Assembly (NCBI GenBank): GCA_030549175.1 | Contig: JAUKUA010000007.1 | Span: forward strand, 3,038,001-3,102,000 | Length of the DNA stretch: 64,000 nt | Source: Lasiosphaeris hirsuta | Lineage: Eukaryota > Ascomycota > Sordariomycetes > Sordariales > Lasiosphaeriaceae | Direction: 5' to 3' | Shown: one piece after another, positions 1 to 11,828 of the stretch | Layout of the letters: every line of letters starts with the position of its first letter | Numbering within the stretch: position 1 is the first letter of the stretch | The notes under the pieces: generated by a model | Told to the model about the DNA's origin: nothing | The model's input: the letters and a program-made list of their open reading frames with translations, nothing else | Database searches by the model: none | Translations under genes and position numbers: made by a program

Positions 1-291
1 GGTAGACGCACCCGAGAAAGAGGAATAGCTGAACGCCTCTTGACCCGACCCTAAACACGCACACCCGAATAAGATAACTCAAGCATGAGAATACCTTTTG
101 TATTATCACAACGTTGCCATCTCTTTGCATAGACATTAGTTAGCAAGTCTCTGACGGAATCTACAGCCATTCCCACATTAGCACGCCGGCGCTCATCACC
201 CATATCACACACACATGGCAAAAAAATGCCAAAACTCCAAAATCCATCCTATTTCCTACTCGCTATTCCGTAAAATAAACCCAAAACCCCG
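1..291. other. Downstream flank of the carboxylesterase gene
   Basis: No gene is visible here. This is the 3' side of the minus-strand esterase gene. No tRNA, repeat or conserved exon was recognised. Confidence 0.5.
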
Positions 292-2684
292 CTACAACTT
301 GGCCCTCTCCCTCTCCACCCCCCTCTTCCCAAGGCCCTCACTCAGCTCAACCCGTCCCCACCAAAACCGACACGCAGCCAGCTCCCCCTCACTTAGCACC
401 CCAATTTTGGCCGGGGTACCTTCCTGCAGCCCCGTCTTGCCAGCGCCGACAAGACTCGCAAACCACTCCTTCCATCCGCCGCCGCCGACACCACTAACCC
501 CCTGCTGGCCCGCCTTGAGCGTGGCCACGCGCTCATCATTGCCCTCACCAAAGACGAGGAGCTGGCCCGTCTCGCCGGAGGGGACCTCGCCACGCTTGGC
601 CGTGCCGGTCCACTCGCGGGCGACGCCGTCGGCGTCCGGGGAGAAGGGGGAGAGGAAGGTGGGCCAGGCGACCACCCCGTTGCTTTTTTCAGGGGGCGGG
701 TTGGGGTCGCCGACTGGGGATACGACGAAGCGCGCCCAAGCACCGTGCATGGCGTCGGAAACGGCAAGGAGGCCGGGCAGGCGGCCGCCGCCGAGGGAGG
801 CGAGGTCGTGGGCGACGACGGCGGCCTCGTCGCCGTGGTTGGCGGTGCCCCACTGGGCAGTGGCGGCGTAGCGGTAGAGGTGGACGTCGTACCTGTTGTC
901 GGCGTCACTCGCCAGGAAGTGGGCCGTCTGTAGCACCGGGCAGATATATGCGTAGTGGCTATAGGCGGCGTCGAGCCGCGCCCACTGCCGCCCCTTGCCG
1001 GGGGGCACGTCGCGGTACGGGTTGGCCTGCGGGTTCGGGTCGGTCACGGGGTCGGGGTAGAGCTTTTCGACCGCGTCGAGGTCGGCGGCGGAGAAGGAGG
1101 GGATGAGGCCGATGAAGAAGGCGCGGAAGTCAGCGTTGGTGTCGGCGCCGCCGGGGATGAAGATGGTGCCTTCATTGGCGTTGTAGCCCGTCAGCACGGG
1201 GATGCGCAGGTACTTGCCCTGGCGCCAGGAGTGGATGGGCAGATCTGGAATCAGGGCGGGGGGAGGTGGGTGGTGGGTCGAGGCGGAGAAGTTGCTCGAG
1301 GAGAGGGTGGAGTTGAGCAGGGAAGAGCGCGCGGGATGGCTGCCCGTGGTGTTGGCTGCGTCGATGACGGGCTGGAAGGGCCAGGTCACGCTCTCGATGT
1401 AACGGTCCCATACGGCCTTGGAGGCTGACACGATGGTCTGCAGCGGCAACTCGCGCAGACGGGCAAAGACGTCGGCCTCGGGGACACTGCCGAGGCCGGC
1501 GGCAGCGAGGAACTCTTCAAACTGGATCAGGTGGCGCGGGTGGGTCGGAATGAGCACGGCGCGGGCCGTGGTAGCACCCGACTCGAGGATGGCTTTGGCA
1601 AAGGGGGCGCGCGTGGGAGCCCGGGCGTAGTACATCAGATGGTGGCCGATCTGGGCACCGGTTAATAAGGAGCACAATACCGCGTCAAGGGGGGGGAGGG
1701 GGGGGGGGAGGGGGTCTGCTATACCGAATGCGCACCAGCACTTAGGCCCATGATGGTCACGTTATCGGGATCACCGCCAAAGGCCTCAATGTTCTCCTGC
1801 ACCCACTCAAACAACAACTGCTGGTCTCGCAACCCCAAGTTCAGCAGTTCCTCCTTCGCCGTCAAGGCCGACGGCAAGAACCCCAAGGCGCCCACGCGGT
1901 AGTTGAAGTTGATGCCAATCATGTCATCCTCAGCCCACGACACAAAGGCCGCCATGTTGCGCTCAATGCCGCACCCGGCGTTGAAGCCGCCGCCATGGAC
2001 ATAGATAATGACAGGCAGCTTGGCCGTCCGGAGGCTGCCTTCGAGACCGGTCCCGGTGCGGTAGACATTGAGATTGAGGCAGTCCTCGCCCGTATCAGGG
2101 GCGATGCGCCCATCCTTAGGACACGCCTTGCCGAAGCGCAGGGCGTCAAAGGTCTGGGACGAGGCCGGCAACGGCTGCGGGGGACGGAAGCGGTTCTGGC
2201 CGGCGGTCGTCTGGGCGTAGGGGATGCCGCGGAAGGCGTCCACGGGCCGTGGGAAGTAGCTCGTGGCGAGGATGGTGGACCCGACGTAGGCGCCCTGGCG
2301 TAGAGTAACGGCGGGCTTGGAAGCCTTGGGCGGTGGTGCCGCCATGATGTCTGTGGAAGATGGTGGTGGTAGTTGTGGTGGTCCTGACGTGGGTGGCTCT
2401 GGGTTAAGCAGCGGGAGGTTGCCAAGCTCAGGGTCTGACGGCACCGCGGCGGGACGAGTCGGGCGAGTACCACTAGGGCCCTTTATCGGCAACGGCGCGG
2501 CATATCCAAAGCGGTCGAGATACAGATACAGCCAGAGCAGCAGCAGCACGGCGAGGGCCGACAGCCAGGACGGCGACAGCGACGAGAACCAGAAGCGGCC
2601 AGGCCTCTTCCTGTTGTTGTGACTGCTTCTGCTCCTGCTGCTGATTTTCTTTAAAGACGGGCACATGGCCAGAACAGCAGCCAA
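292..2684 (-). CDS. Type-B carboxylesterase, probably a type II membrane protein
   Basis: Two exons, 2684-1725 and 1650-292, give 772 residues. The 74-nt GT-AG intron falls just after the nucleophile elbow and leaves both reading frames intact. Residues 1-35 are basic, and about 40-56 form a hydrophobic segment (LSALAVLLLLWLYLYL) that looks like a signal anchor, so the catalytic part should face the lumen or outside. Family marks in order are an FRGIPYA-type block, EDCLNLNVY (about 200), the oxyanion-hole HGGGF (about 230), the nucleophile elbow GLSAG (Ser315), Glu480 in NANEGTIF and His592 in ANHGDE. The full Ser-Glu-His triad is therefore present. The elbow reads G-L-S-A-G rather than the commoner G-E-S-A-G. 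Substrate cannot be told from the sequence. Members of this family hydrolyse carboxylic esters; a non-enzymatic role is unlikely with the triad intact. Confidence 0.9.
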
Positions 2685-2700
2685 GACGCAACCCGTCCCC

Positions 2701-2741
2701 GATGGCCCAGATGACCCAGATGACCCAGATGACCCAGATGA
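2701..2741. repeat. 9-bp tandem repeat (gatgaccca), about 4.5 units
   Basis: Four consecutive 9-bp units run from 2701 to 2736, the first with one mismatch, followed by a partial unit. The array lies just upstream of the esterase start codon (2684), inside its likely 5' UTR or promoter. Confidence 0.85.
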
Positions 2742-3565
2742 GAGAGACCCACCCCCTGGAGCTTTGCGGATGTGCGGGATTCACGGATCGTCTTGGCTGG
2801 ATCAATTGGTCAAAATTGGGGGTTCTGGGTATTGGGACTTTTGGCTGAAGCCCCACAAGCAGCGCACCAAGGCCTTGGCGCTGCGCTGCGTCGCTCTCCT
2901 GCTCCTCTCGGCTGTTGCCAGCCACCGCTCTTCCCCTGCTTCGTGCCGATGCTTCACGCTAATTATGTCTGGCTAACGGTACCCGGCTGGCGGCAGGCAT
3001 ATTCTATTTGGTCACCAAGCCTCGGTGCACCTCATGCATCGCAAAGACTGACATGATGCAGTGTAAAATATCGGACTTTATTTCCAGCGTCTCTTGGCAC
3101 CATTCAATTGCACAGGGCACAACACACATCCATGCACTTCAGTGCTTTCCAAGACACGCGAAGGACGTACAACATGAGTAGTACAGAGCATGGACAGCAA
3201 AGCAGAACACCAAGTCTGTCTTTTCTCCCCTAAACTCGTACGCGCCCCTGATTCTTCAATTAGAAAAATACAAACCATCAAAACAAAAACTCCGCATAAC
3301 CACACCCCTAGCTATGTATGCCTCCCATCCCCAGTATCAAGATCCTCGTCCGACAACACTCACCCCACCGCCGTAGTGGCAGGGCAGGTAACGCAGCACG
3401 CAGAGTTAGATATATAAACGACGGGGGAGAAAGAAAAGAAAAGAAAAAGCCCCACGCATCCCTACACCAACCTTGCTATGCAAATACACCCCGAAACAGC
3501 CCCTTCCAACAGCAAGCCTTACACAACACCGTAGTTCAAACACCCACCGCACAGGCAGCCCAAGT
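2742..3565. other. Intergenic region between the TPX2-like gene (3' side) and the esterase (5' side)
   Basis: Both flanking genes are on the minus strand, so this stretch holds the terminator of the upstream gene and the promoter of the esterase. No further exon was found, and the short open frames lack conserved features. Confidence 0.5.
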
Positions 3566-5781
3566 TCAAGCCACAGCCTTGCCCGTGCCCGACCCCGAAG
3601 TCCCCCTCTTCCCCTTCTGCTTCTCCGCCCACTCGCGGCTCAGCTGCCTAGACCGTTCCGCAGCCTCCTGGCGTGCACGCGCCGTCGCCGCCTCGCGCTC
3701 GCGGCGCTCCCGCTCGCGCTCCGTCACATAGCTATTGTCGCGCTGGAAGATCTCGCGGCCCCGCACCTTCTGCTGCTGCGCCTCCTCGGCGCTGAGGTTG
3801 CTGCGCTTGCTCACACTAATCACGCTGCCGCTACCGCCAGCACCGTGTGTGCTGCCCGTAGACGACGTCGCTCTGCTAGTCGCCGTCGCCGAGTCCACCG
3901 CTAGCTCGCTGCGCCCGCGTGTAGAGAGGGATGGCCGGGGCGTGGTCGATGTGACGGCAATTGAGTGTCTCTTCTTGGCTGTGCCCGGTGTTGCGGCGGC
4001 GCCCGAGGCCGGGCCGCCCGCCGACGACTCGCCCGCCTCGGACTGCCCGCCTACGGCGCCACCTCGGCCCTGGCGTGCCCGGCTGGCAATAGTCTCGCGC
4101 GGATACGAACCTGGGTTGATGCTGTGGCGCATCGGGCGCGCCTTGAATTCACGCCGCTTGCGCTCCTCCTCTTCCTGCGCCCGCAGCTTGGTCTCGCGCT
4201 CCTCGCGCTTGCGTCGCGAAATCGCCTCCCCAGGCAGCTCAAACGTCGGCCGCGTCGGCGGCTTGGAGGACTTGGCGTGCGGCTTAGATGGTGAATAAGC
4301 CTCGGCCGCGGCGGCTGCTTGCTCGGGCGAGATCTGTCTCGACAGACGGGCCTCCCGCTGCTCCTTGAGGCGACGCGCAACCGCCTCGCCAGGCAGCTCA
4401 AACGTTGACACCGTCGGTGGCTTGCTAGACCTAGCCGGGGCCTTTGGGGGGAGGAGGCTCGCAGGCCTCGTAACGATGGGTCGTCGAGAGGCCGTTGACT
4501 TGGTCGCCGCTGGCTTCTCTTCGTCCTTAGTGAATGTCATCGAAGTGGACTTGTGCACCGACGAGGAGCGATCGACCCCCCTGACCCGGACTGTGCTGGC
4601 CCCTGATTTGCCAGTAACTGAACTGTTCCGCTTCAGCCTGGCCGCCTTAGGAGCCACGCTGTCAATTGTCCGCGCGGGCGCGCTGGCCTTGGACGTCTCG
4701 GGGGATAGTACACGGTCGAGCCGCGCCACCTCATTGAGAGCCTCAAGCTCCTCTTCGAGCTTATCGAGGGCTTCGACCGAGTCCTCAATTCTGGATCTTG
4801 GCCTAGCGGGCGGCAAAGCGGCGAGCTGATCAATAATGTCGTTATTCTTGGAGCCGAGCTTGACTTCTGACATCCGCGCCTCCGCCTCATCAACCTGAGC
4901 CTCTGTCAATCTGATAATAGTCGTGTCGGCCATGGTTTCTTGCTCGTCAGCTACAGCAGCCTCGTGAGCACTGTCAAGCTCTTCCTCACTCTCAATCCGA
5001 GTAGCTAAAAGTGTGAATACGTCAGCCGGCTTGTTGTCGCCGTCGCCGAGAGATCCTTCCGATTGAGGCTTGCGATGAACAAGGTTGCACCCGAAAAGTA
5101 GTCTCCTCACTTCCTCGCGCGGCGGCCTTGCGTCGTCGTCGCCCGCAACTGAATCAAGGGGCAGATCACCCTCAACTGAATCCTGTCTTGCTGCTGGAAT
5201 AGAGAGCACCCATTCAAATTGACCTGCCTGGTGTTTTGACAACTGCTCTGTGTTGCTGGGAAGATCGGGGACCGCAAAGGCAAGTGGGTTATGGGTTTGA
5301 ATTTCTGTTTGCAATTTTTCAAGTCAGTATAAGCTATCACGACTCACAACATTGTAGCAGTTGACCCACCCTCAGACTTGTGCGAGGTAATGCTTGCGCT
5401 CGACGACCTCCGAGCACCGTCGCAGAGAGTATCCTCCTCTTCGTATTGTGTAGCTAGCGGTGCTTGGAAAGTGCTCGCCTCCAACTGCGGGCGGGGTTTG
5501 CGTCCGCGAATCTTGGTAGCCGCCCGGTGCTGATACTGGTGGCGCTGCAGCTCGTGTAAGTTCTCTTTAGTCGGGCTGTGAATATGGAAATTTCCGAGGT
5601 CTATGGTGATGGAATCGATGCCGGGCTTGGAGATGTTCTGGATGTTTCCCAGGGGAAGTTCCTCAAGGACCGAGGGAAGTGCGGGGCGGCTGTTATCCTC
5701 GTGGGTGTCGCAGTCGAAGTCGTAGGTGAAGTCTACGGCGGGTCGAGGGCGCGTTCCCGTCGCCATGGCTTTTAATTCCAC
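3566..5781 (-). CDS. Low-complexity protein with TPX2 C-terminal-like motifs
   Basis: Two exons, 5781-5370 and 5304-3566, give 716 residues. The 65-nt intron uses donor GTGGGT and acceptor AAACAG, with a CTGAC branch-like site. A stronger donor (GTGAGT, 5354-5349) can also be joined in frame to a later acceptor near 5246, so the junction is uncertain. The protein is charged and largely disordered. Two similar blocks contain FELPGEA followed by a basic helix (about residues 439 and 492). The second block runs through a Glu/Arg-rich helix into FKARPMR, which resembles the KL...FKARP signature of TPX2 C-terminal repeats. A conserved-looking end contains EIFQRDNSYV and an Arg/Glu-rich coiled coil. 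TPX2-type proteins bind microtubules and spindle regulators, but that role is inferred here from short motifs only. A second Met six codons into the frame could also be the start. Confidence 0.75.
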
Positions 5782-6942
5782 AGAACACGTTACGGCAGGC
5801 GCCGAAATAGGTCAAGCCCGCTCGCAGGTCACGGCCACCGTCACGGCTCACAGACGTTGCGCCGAAGCAGAAGACGCCACAGAGCTGGGCAATGGGATCC
5901 GAGGAATGAGCACCGACAAGCACAGACAAGGGTCGAGCAATGCAATTTCGCGGGTAAAAAAAAAAACGGTGGAGGGGCGATTGGCTGACGCAGAGCCTGA
6001 GAGACGAGGGGTGACGAGGGGTGTTTGATCCCCGGGACAAAAACAGAGACGGCCGCCGCAAGTCTGGAGAAGGCTGATCGAAAGCTTGTTCGGTATGATT
6101 GATCAATGATGGTCGGTAGCAACTGGGGTCACATATGAGCAGACAAGCGAAGCAATGATGGGGTGCAGAACTGGACACGTTGAGAATTGGTACGGATGTA
6201 GATTCCGATGTGGATGTGGTTGTGGCCTGGGACAGTTTTGGGTCTGGCTTTTTCAAGAAGCATCCATCGTCGTGTTGTTTACTTCCTCTTTCCGTGTCGT
6301 GCCCCGCAGAGCGACACAGAGCAACGAGCATCCGTATGCACTTTCTCTCGGTGAGATGCGCATAGATTCTGCACCTTTCCACACTCTGCAAATGCCTCTT
6401 GCCATCGCGGGCACACTGTGATCTCTTTCTCTCTCTTCCAGTTTGCCCCTGCCTCTCCTGCCCGCATTGTTGGGTTGCACCGAGGCTATTTTCGAAACAT
6501 GGGTGCAATGCGCGTCCCATTTCCCCTCTCGGCCAAAAATTCGGCATCGAAATTCAATCCAATCGTGGCGCGATTTGCGGGATGGAAGGGCTGACTAAGG
6601 AACGCGAAATGGACACGCACAGTCGCAACGGCTTCCCGTCCCGGCAACACACACAAGCGGGGCTCCCTTTGAGCCGCGGCAGTATTTGGCGTGGTGGGGG
6701 ATTTGAGACATTGAGATGCCCTTGACGTCTTCGTTAGGATATCGTACCGCTGCGCTGTGGCTGTAATTACCGTATTCACAAGATACTCAAATCGAAGCCA
6801 TTTCGACGTCGCGGCGTCGCAGAGTCAGCGGCTCGTGTTCGGGCGGGCGCCAGATCCATTCCCGACTGATGAAGCTTCGACACAAAGTTTCACGAGCGAA
6901 ACCTACGTCCCTTTTTTTTTTTTATTCACGAGATCACTCTTA
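5782..6942. other. Intergenic region between dad2 and the TPX2-like gene
   Basis: About 1.2 kb, with the 3' end of dad2 on the right and the promoter of the TPX2-like gene on the left. It contains short A and T runs (about 5956-5966 and 6911-6923). No coding exon or RNA gene was recognised. Confidence 0.5.
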
Positions 6943-7481
6943 TCATTCTCGCTCTTCCTCTGCGGCCAAGCCATCGGCATGCGCCTGCATAATCGGTGCG
7001 TGCTCTGTAGGTATCCGAACGAGAGTCTGTGGCAGGGGAAGAGGAGTATCGTCCGAGGCCATCTCCTCCGCACTTGGCTTGGGTAGTTTTGCTACTACTA
7101 TTTAGAACAATGACCTGAATACGGGAGATGGGGAAAGGGTTACCAGATGCCATGTTGATCGCCCTTAGCACATTATGCCAGTTGGCGAGGACAAGAGCAA
7201 TGGCTAGAGAAGGGGTCAGCAACAACCAGCGCAAGTCGTGGTGAGCGGCGCAACGCACCTTCTGTTCCACCCGACAGAGTTGCGAGCTTCTGCTCAAGGG
7301 CCTCCATTTGGGAGGCCATTGCTGAACTCAGATCACGAAGCTCTCTGAGGTTCTCCAACTCGGCCTTCTTCTCATTGACTCGTGCCACCAGCGCCGGAGA
7401 CTGGCCTGTGGACGATGCGCTTGTAGCGAGAGAGGGTTGTCGCATGTGCGACGAATACGGCCTAGGCGGAAAGCCAGACAT
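6943..7481 (-). CDS. dad2: DASH complex subunit Dad2
   Basis: Three exons, 7481-7259, 7203-7144 and 7091-6943, encode 143 residues; the introns are 55 and 52 nt. The spliced product has a short variable N-terminus and then the Dad2 block: NEKKAELENLRELRDLS, a Met/Gln/Glu-rich helix, KLATLSGGTEAIALVLANWH, NVLRAINMASAKLPKP and PLPQTLVRIPTEHAP. Both junctions fall inside conserved peptides (TEA|IALV and MAS|AKLP), which supports the splice sites. Dad2 is a small helical subunit of the DASH/Dam1 complex, which couples kinetochores to spindle microtubules. The gene is transcribed away from shugoshin, whose start codon is 512 bp off. Confidence 0.95.
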
Positions 7482-7993
7482 TGTGATCGAGTGATCGAGA
7501 TCCCGATGTACGGGTCGCTGTTTGTTGGCAGTGCTGAATGTCGACTTCCGATGCAGAGACGTGGTGGGCAGAAGCCAAGTGGTGCCGCGGGGGTTGACGC
7601 CAGCGATCGGTTATGTTCGTGGTGCCACGCGCTGTGGTGGGGAGCTCGGGGTGATGCACAAAAGGCACTAAAGAACATGGCTGGCACCGCTGGTAGAATT
7701 TGTGGTGGGGCTTGTTGCTTGACCGCCTTGAACTCGCTTGGACCCGGACTTGGTTGCTGGTCAACCCTGCACCCTAGAGGTGGGTTGGGCTTATGGGCGC
7801 TAGGCCTATCTAGGGAACCGAGTAAACATTCTGGAAATGACACGGCGAAATTATCCCGTGCGTTCCCTGGGCCCTCTCCCTTTCGCCTGTTGAGCTAAAT
7901 CTGTCGCCCAATTACCCTACAGCCATCGCGAACCCATCGCGCTTTGCTGCTCACTCTGTTTTTTCTCTGGTTTCTGCTCTGCAACCATGTGCA
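7482..7993. promoter_or_regulatory. Shared divergent promoter region of dad2 and shugoshin
   Basis: The 512 bp between the two start codons (7481 on minus, 7994 on plus) contain no other plausible gene. Both transcripts must start inside this interval or in the neighbouring exons. No specific factor site could be assigned by eye. Confidence 0.6.
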
Positions 7994-10293
7994 ATGGCTA
8001 GACTCAACGAGCCACCCGTGCTTGCGGAGAGCAACTTTGATATCCGTACGTTTGTTGTCTCTGATCCGCCCCAGTGGTCCCCTCCCCTGGCTGCTCTCCG
8101 CGACTAACCCGTTGACCCTGCAGTTCGCCGCAAATTCCTGCGACAAAATCGAGACCTCGCCAAAGTCAACTCGAATCAATCAAATCGCATCCGAACGCTA
8201 GAAAATGAGTGCGCCCGCTTACTGTCTGAGAACCTCGACCTGCGGGGGCAGGTGATGCGTCTAGAGAAGGAGCTTGAAAACAACCAGGCCCAGAGGATAG
8301 CCGACCATGCGGTCGAGATCAGAGCCAAGATGGAGGCCCAACTCGCTGAGTTGGGGTCCATGCTCGCCAGCTTGGGTTCGGAGCCACCCTCGAAGCGGCA
8401 CTCCGCCGAGAGACGAAGGATCGCAAAAGTCCGTTCAAGCAACGGCCGGAGTCCTGCGCAAAAGAAGCTTCACGACACATCAGTCGATCCAGAAACTCTC
8501 GCGGCGCAGGAGGGGCGTCTACCACCTATCCAGGAGAATAAACAGTACCCCAGGGCCACCATGAAGTAGGCCGAACTATGATCCAGGATGGTGCACGCTG
8601 CTAACAATTACACAGTAGCGAAGAGATCATGGCCCTATGCGCCGAGGCGGCTGACATCAGTAACTCACCTGAGATAGGCCCGCCTCCCATTTCACGCTTT
8701 GTCGAGGAGGAACTCGCCAAGCCTGACTCTCCGACTAGGACAGTAGAGAAGGTCGAGCCTAAAGGCGATACTCACGAAAGCCGCAAGCAGCCTGAAACCG
8801 TAGCACCGGCCCCCAAACTCGATTTTCAGCGAAAGCCATCCAATATGGCCGATCCCAAGAGGGAAGAAGAATCAATTCAAACTCAAGAGGCGAAACTCGA
8901 CCCAGTAGTTAACCAGATAAAGCCTACCGCATCGACCCCTATTATGCCCACGTTAAAAGCTGGCGCCAAGAGGAAATATGGTGACGAAAACGAAAGTGTC
9001 AAGAACATCAGGCCCCAGCCTGGAAAGGAGAATTCAAGTACCGGGGAGACGCAAAAGCTTGCCTCCATCCGTGATTTGCAAAAGAGGAGAAGTATCAAAG
9101 ACCTCGCGGCCAACCGGCGAGAGAAGGCAGCAAGCGCAAGAACACCATTATCCCTAAAGAGCGCCAACGAAGACTTCTCATCACCAAAGAAGGCGACAAA
9201 AGCCAAGGCGTTGGACGACATCACAATTGAGAAATCGGAAGTACAGCCCGAGCCCATTAAAGATACCCTGACAATGGAGCGGCCAAATGCCCCACGCCCA
9301 CCACCACCAAGGGTCGAGGTCCCCATCCCGGAACCTCAGCCAACCACAACAATAATCCCCGAACCCGAGCCCGACACGCCCGCTCCTCTCATCTCCCCTG
9401 GTACCCCGAGCCACTCGGTCTCAAGGGAAATACCACGCGACACCCCGCCACCAGCCCACATCTCGGCCACGGGTGAGACGCAACGGCCCCCTGGCCGCCG
9501 CGCTCGGGCAGCCATCAGCTACGCCGAGCCCAATCTACGCGACAAGATGCGGCGGCCAACTAAGGAGTTATTCGACGCCGTAGCAGGTGAGGGAAAGAAG
9601 CACTTTTCACACCGGTCGTCAACGGCGGCGCTGCCGCGCGATGACGGGGCTAGCTTAGACGAGTTGAAGACAGCGCCGGCACCTGTTGCCCCGCCAAGCG
9701 ATGATGCGACTAGGCGGGAGAGTGTGTTAAGTCCACTAGCGCAGAAGGATGCTAGTCCAGTGGAGGAGGTGCCGTTCACCGTTAGCACGGAGAGGAAGAA
9801 ACGGACTTCGGCGGTTGCTGGGAGGGAGCCTATGGCCGCCATAGATGGCGGGGATAGGTTGAACAGGGAGAGGGAGCCTGCAAAACCTCGCAAGGAGAAG
9901 AGCACGCCTGTTGCCGAGGTAGCGACGGATATCTACGACTTTTCTGCCTCGTCACCCCACGTTGAAATGAAGGCCGAGACGGAGCCTCAGGCTGGCAATG
10001 ATGTCGTCGCGCCGAAACCCAAGCGGAATGCTCGACGTGCGTCGGCTGCTCAGCCTGTGCGCGACAATGGCAGTATGACAACTATCCTAGAAGACGAGAC
10101 GCCGGTACCGCCTAAGTCTCGCGGGGCTACGTCCGGACGGAAGCGCGCGTCGATGCTGGCGCCCAAGAAGACGGCCATGACGGATTTGCTAGATGGGGAC
10201 TACTATGAGGACCAGGGGAGCACGGTCACAGACGATACTGTGTCTGCATTGGCGACGGATAAGATTTTGAGGAGGAGGAGTATGATGCTTTGA
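7994..10293 (+). CDS. sgo1: Shugoshin
   Basis: Three exons, 7994-8045, 8124-8565 and 8616-10293, encode 723 residues. The first exon gives MARLNEPPVLAES, a typical fungal shugoshin start. Residues 18-100 form the N-terminal coiled coil (LRRKFLRQNRDLAKVNSNQS, then a Leu/Glu heptad pattern), the dimerisation region that recruits PP2A in this family. A long disordered, charged middle follows. The basic shugoshin C-terminal motif lies near residues 455-485 (GRRARAAISYAEPNLRDKMR, then RPTKELFDAV), which binds phosphorylated histone H2A in the family. Shugoshin protects centromeric cohesin and aids bi-orientation. The introns are 78 and 50 nt, and the second junction restores the conserved SEEIMAL...EIGPPPISRFVEEELA stretch. 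Confidence 0.95.
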
Positions 10294-11081
10294 TACCACA
10301 ACTGGGAAATGGGGGTGGGGAGAATGTTGGTTTGATTTATCTGGTCAATGTTGTAAGCACCGCATCGGGCATGCACAGCGTTTGGCGTTGTGTCCTTTTT
10401 TCCTGTTGTTTTTTACGTTGGATCGGGGAATTCCTCAGGGGAAGTCTGGCGTAGGACAAGCATTCGCTTTTGTGTTTTATAGGCGCTCAGTAAGAATGTT
10501 GGATAGGGGGCGTGTTGTTCGAGTAGAAGGCAGGGGGCTGAACATGTTAATTGCACGTGTCGGGATGGAGAATTAAATGAGATTAAGATTGATGACACCA
10601 CCGATTCTACCCACGACTTTCTTGCGTGACAAATGAGAGGTGTGTTTGTCCATGACTGCCTTAACGGTGAGCAACCAAGCTTGTTGTTTGGTGAGGAGTT
10701 GGAAGATGAGAAACGCATTTTGTCGGATGTTTACCGAGTTTCTCGGATCCTCAAACGTTTTTGGTATATCTCATTCCTCCATGACATGGACAAGTTCCAG
10801 TGACAATACGTATGTGACACGACAATACGTAAGTGACGGCTGACAACTTCACACAAGCTAAGGCTCATCATGGCTTTAACGCCCCCCTGTCCCTCAAAGG
10901 CTCTATTAAACAAAAAACTGCCTCGTAACGCCGCATCAAACCCATGATCATATTAAAATCTCACAGATCGCCCCAGGGCTCGGCGCTTCATCGTCTCTCA
11001 AGCATGCTTGTAGGCCCCAAGAAATCCACTGCAGTTCCCTGGTCCGTCGTCGTCGTGATAGCATTCATTTCCTTGGCCACT
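10294..11081. other. Convergent intergenic region between shugoshin and vps29
   Basis: Both flanking genes end here, so the stretch holds two 3' UTRs and terminators. No coding exon, RNA gene or large repeat was seen. Confidence 0.5.
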
Positions 11082-11828
11082 TTATTGTGGCGCACCCGTA
11101 GGCTCAACTGGCTTGGTGTAAGTCACCTTTTCTACCGCCACATTCTCAACCCCGTTTGCATCTTTCCTGAGCTGGTAGACATATAATGTCAGGGAGATGC
11201 CTTGTACCTAATCACTCCGAATTAGCGACCACAGCACTGGGTATAACGAACCAAAGGAGGGGGTAGACATACATCCATGAGGCAGAAACTCGGCACCACC
11301 TCATCATCATCCCCCGCCCAGTTTGCTGTAAAGGCGCCTGTCGCACTACCCGGATTGACAAAGAATTTGTCCATATACTCGAAGCATTCGAAGCGGTGGG
11401 TGCCGCCCCAGCACAGCACGTCGACGTCGAGCCGGTTCGCCTCGGCGAGCAGCACGTCAGGTTCATTGCTGACGAGCGTGAAACCCTCGAGAAACCCAAT
11501 GCGCACGCTGCCGTGTGTGACAACCTGTGTCAACGGCAGCGAAGTCGCCTCGACGTCCATGCGGCCTTTGACGATCTTGAGGTCGGGCGCCATCGTCCGG
11601 AGATACTCGTATGTCGCCTTGTCGGTCAGGTTGCCGAGGCAGAGCGTCTGGGCGATCTTGCCCGGGGCGAGGAGCTTCTTGAACTGGAGGGGCGCGGGTT
11701 AGTAAGAACCGTGGTTTGGACACGGTTCGGGAGGACGAGAGGTATAGAGTGGTGCGCACCTTGGCAGGAATGTCGAGAGCACGGTCGGGTATGTGAAGGT
11801 CACCGATCACTAGGATTAGGAACGCCAT
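11082..11828 (-). CDS. vps29: Vacuolar protein sorting-associated protein 29 (retromer subunit)
   Basis: Three exons, 11828-11760, 11683-11273 and 11207-11082, encode 201 residues, the usual Vps29 length. The introns are 76 and 65 nt. The product starts MAFLILVIGDLHIPDRALDI and keeps the metallophosphoesterase-fold blocks GDLHIPDR, CLGNLTDKATYEYL, GRMDVE, VTHGSVRIGFLEGF, WGGTHRFECFE, FVNPGSATGAF and the C-terminal LTLYVYQLR. The last junction (LMD|VQG) restores a conserved strand. Vps29 joins Vps26 and Vps35 in the retromer core on endosomes, which returns sorting receptors to the Golgi. The family usually lacks phosphatase activity and uses the fold for protein contacts. Confidence 0.96.
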
